Assembly: GCA_011390785.1 (NCBI GenBank) | Contig: JAABRR010000041.1 | Location: forward strand, 1 to 35,035 | Length of the DNA: 35,035 nucleotides | Direction: 5' to 3' | Source of the DNA: Sphingobacteriia bacterium | Lineage (GTDB): Bacteria > Bacteroidota > Bacteroidia > Bacteroidales > UBA7960 | Part shown: piece after piece, positions 34,433 to 35,035 of the stretch | How positions within the stretch are numbered: the stretch's first letter is position 1 | How the letters are laid out: each line of letters begins with the position of its first letter | The notes under the pieces: model-generated | Told to the model about the DNA's origin: nothing | Seen by the model: only the letters and a program-made list of their open reading frames with translations | The model's database searches: none | Program-made: the position numbers and the translations under genes

Positions 34433-34621
34433 TCAAGGTCTATTATACTCACCGTTCCAACCATCTGAGAAACCTTGAGTAAAATCATCCCAATTATTAT
34501 ACATGTAAATCGCTGCTCCCATAATTGAAACGAATCCCAAAAATCCACCACCATCAATCTTTGCTGCATCGCATCGGCTCAATTGCTTAACATTAAGGCC
34601 ATCTAAATTTAACTTTTCCAT
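34433..34621 (-). CDS. 62-aa double-glycine-leader peptide precursor
   Basis: Starts MEKLNLDGLNVKQLSRCDAA, then KIDGGG. This is a standard Bacteroidota double-glycine leader (M(E/K)xLNLxxL, acidic residue, Gly24-Gly25). The core of ~37 aa has a hydrophobic helix (FLGFVSIMGAAIYMY) and then NNWDDFTQGFSDGWN, ending NGEYNRP. Secretion would need a peptidase-containing ABC exporter, which is not in the window. The gene lies 53 bases downstream of an HTH regulator gene on the same strand. The NWDD, F..GF.DG.N tail recurs in the two 50-aa leaderless peptides (28711-28863, 32312-32464), linking them to one system. Bacteriocin-like, signalling or other secreted-peptide roles are all possible. Confidence 0.8.
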   Translation of the reverse strand: MEKLNLDGLNVKQLSRCDAAKIDGGGFLGFVSIMGAAIYMYNNWDDFTQGFSDGWNGEYNRP

Positions 34622-34674
34622 TTTATTGAAAATTTAAAATTAATCATCACCCCACCTTTTACCCTGCCGGGGCA

Positions 34675-35019
34675 CTAGCAGCCTGTAAGCTTACGGTATA
34701 TAAAGTTAGCATCGCAGCGTCCGGAAAACAAGTACGCTAACGAAAAAAAACCACCCTGAATCATTTTTTCTTCCCTGATCTTCAATGGCCGAACAGAAAA
34801 GGAAACTGATACATCATAGGGTTGCTCATAATAAAAGGTGTTTCCTGACTTATCATAGGCTATTGGCACGTCCTGCGACTTTAGCTCATCAATAATTTCA
34901 TACAAGCGTGTCCGGCTTATGCCCAATAGACTGGCAAATTCTCCCGGGGAACCTGTAGCCCGGCGTTGTATCAAACGGTTCATCCGGTTTAATCGATCAA
35001 CATAGCATAAAAACTTCAT
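34675..35019 (-). CDS. Small HTH-domain regulator upstream of the peptide genes
   Basis: A 114-aa protein starting MKFLCYVDRLNRMNRLIQRR. Residues ~22-65 form a DeoR/HTH_11-like helix-turn-helix: GSPGEFASLLGISRTRLYEI, then IDELKSQDVPIAYDKSGN and TFYYE, which is the wing. The C-terminal ~45 residues are unrecognised. Similar ~100-aa HTH proteins are, from memory, common next to short Bacteroidota peptide genes. It precedes the two double-glycine peptide genes on the same strand (53-base gap) and is likely cotranscribed with and controls them. The start is 16 bases from the window edge, so promoter and upstream context are missing. Confidence 0.8.
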   Translation of the reverse strand: MKFLCYVDRLNRMNRLIQRRATGSPGEFASLLGISRTRLYEIIDELKSQDVPIAYDKSGNTFYYEQPYDVSVSFSVRPLKIREEKMIQGGFFSLAYLFSGRCDANFIYRKLTGC

Positions 35020-35035
35020 AGCACTTATGTTTAGA

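Noticed and set aside
34381-34569. 62-codon open frame overlapping the 62-aa peptide gene
   Set aside because: It is a shadow in another frame of the double-glycine peptide gene at 34433-34621, which has clear family features.
1-35035. CRISPR arrays, tRNA or rRNA genes
   Set aside because: No regularly spaced identical repeats with unique spacers and no tRNA- or rRNA-like segments were seen. The only regular repeat (542-634) has two copies.

Overview
The window reads as a piece of a Bacteroidota chromosome, probably from the Bacteroidales/Marinilabiliales side and facultatively or strictly anaerobic; the order and lifestyle are inferences. Support comes from a type IX secretion C-terminal sorting domain, a GLPGLI plus TonB-type outer-membrane pair, an RprXY-like two-component system, an RnfA terminus, Bacteroidota-style TAnnTTTG promoter boxes and a Bacteroidota-type IS200 transposase.

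Layout. Bases 1-63 are the end of rnfA. Bases 64-699 are non-coding and filled with small palindromes and two repeat families. Then follow a T9SS-sorted secreted protein and a large hybrid histidine kinase (minus strand), and zwf-pgl for the oxidative pentose phosphate entry (plus strand). A histidine kinase/response regulator operon (minus) faces a GLPGLI-TonB-type outer-membrane operon (plus), and the shared intergenic region carries three helically phased direct repeats. Next come a YwqK-like repeat lipoprotein, a secreted transglutaminase-like protein, an M16 peptidase lipoprotein, a two-gene operon (multihaem NapC-type cytochrome fused to a SUMF1 domain, then a Tat-exported Gfo/Idh/MocA oxidoreductase), a TauE/SafE transporter, asnB, and a helicase-VF530-helicase operon. 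This core part (to about 27.6 kb) is densely coding and intact.

From about 27.6 kb the character changes. Everything to the end lies on the minus strand, is AT-rich, and mixes gene fragments (two hsdM tails, a methyltransferase head, an alpha/beta-hydrolase head, two CPBP-like remnants), REP-like GGGGC palindromes, an IS200-type transposase, an intact secreted serine hydrolase, and a set of tiny genes. The far end holds an HTH regulator followed by two short double-glycine-leader peptides of 62 and 58 aa and a 40-aa membrane peptide. Two paralogous 50-aa membrane peptides, without leader, lie in a 280-bp direct duplication 3.6 kb apart. They share the pattern NWDD, F..GF.DG.N with the first double-glycine peptide. 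Together with CPBP-family membrane proteins this looks like a bacteriocin-like or secreted-peptide locus that is actively rearranging. It is the most likely home of something undescribed in this window. No peptide exporter is present in the window.
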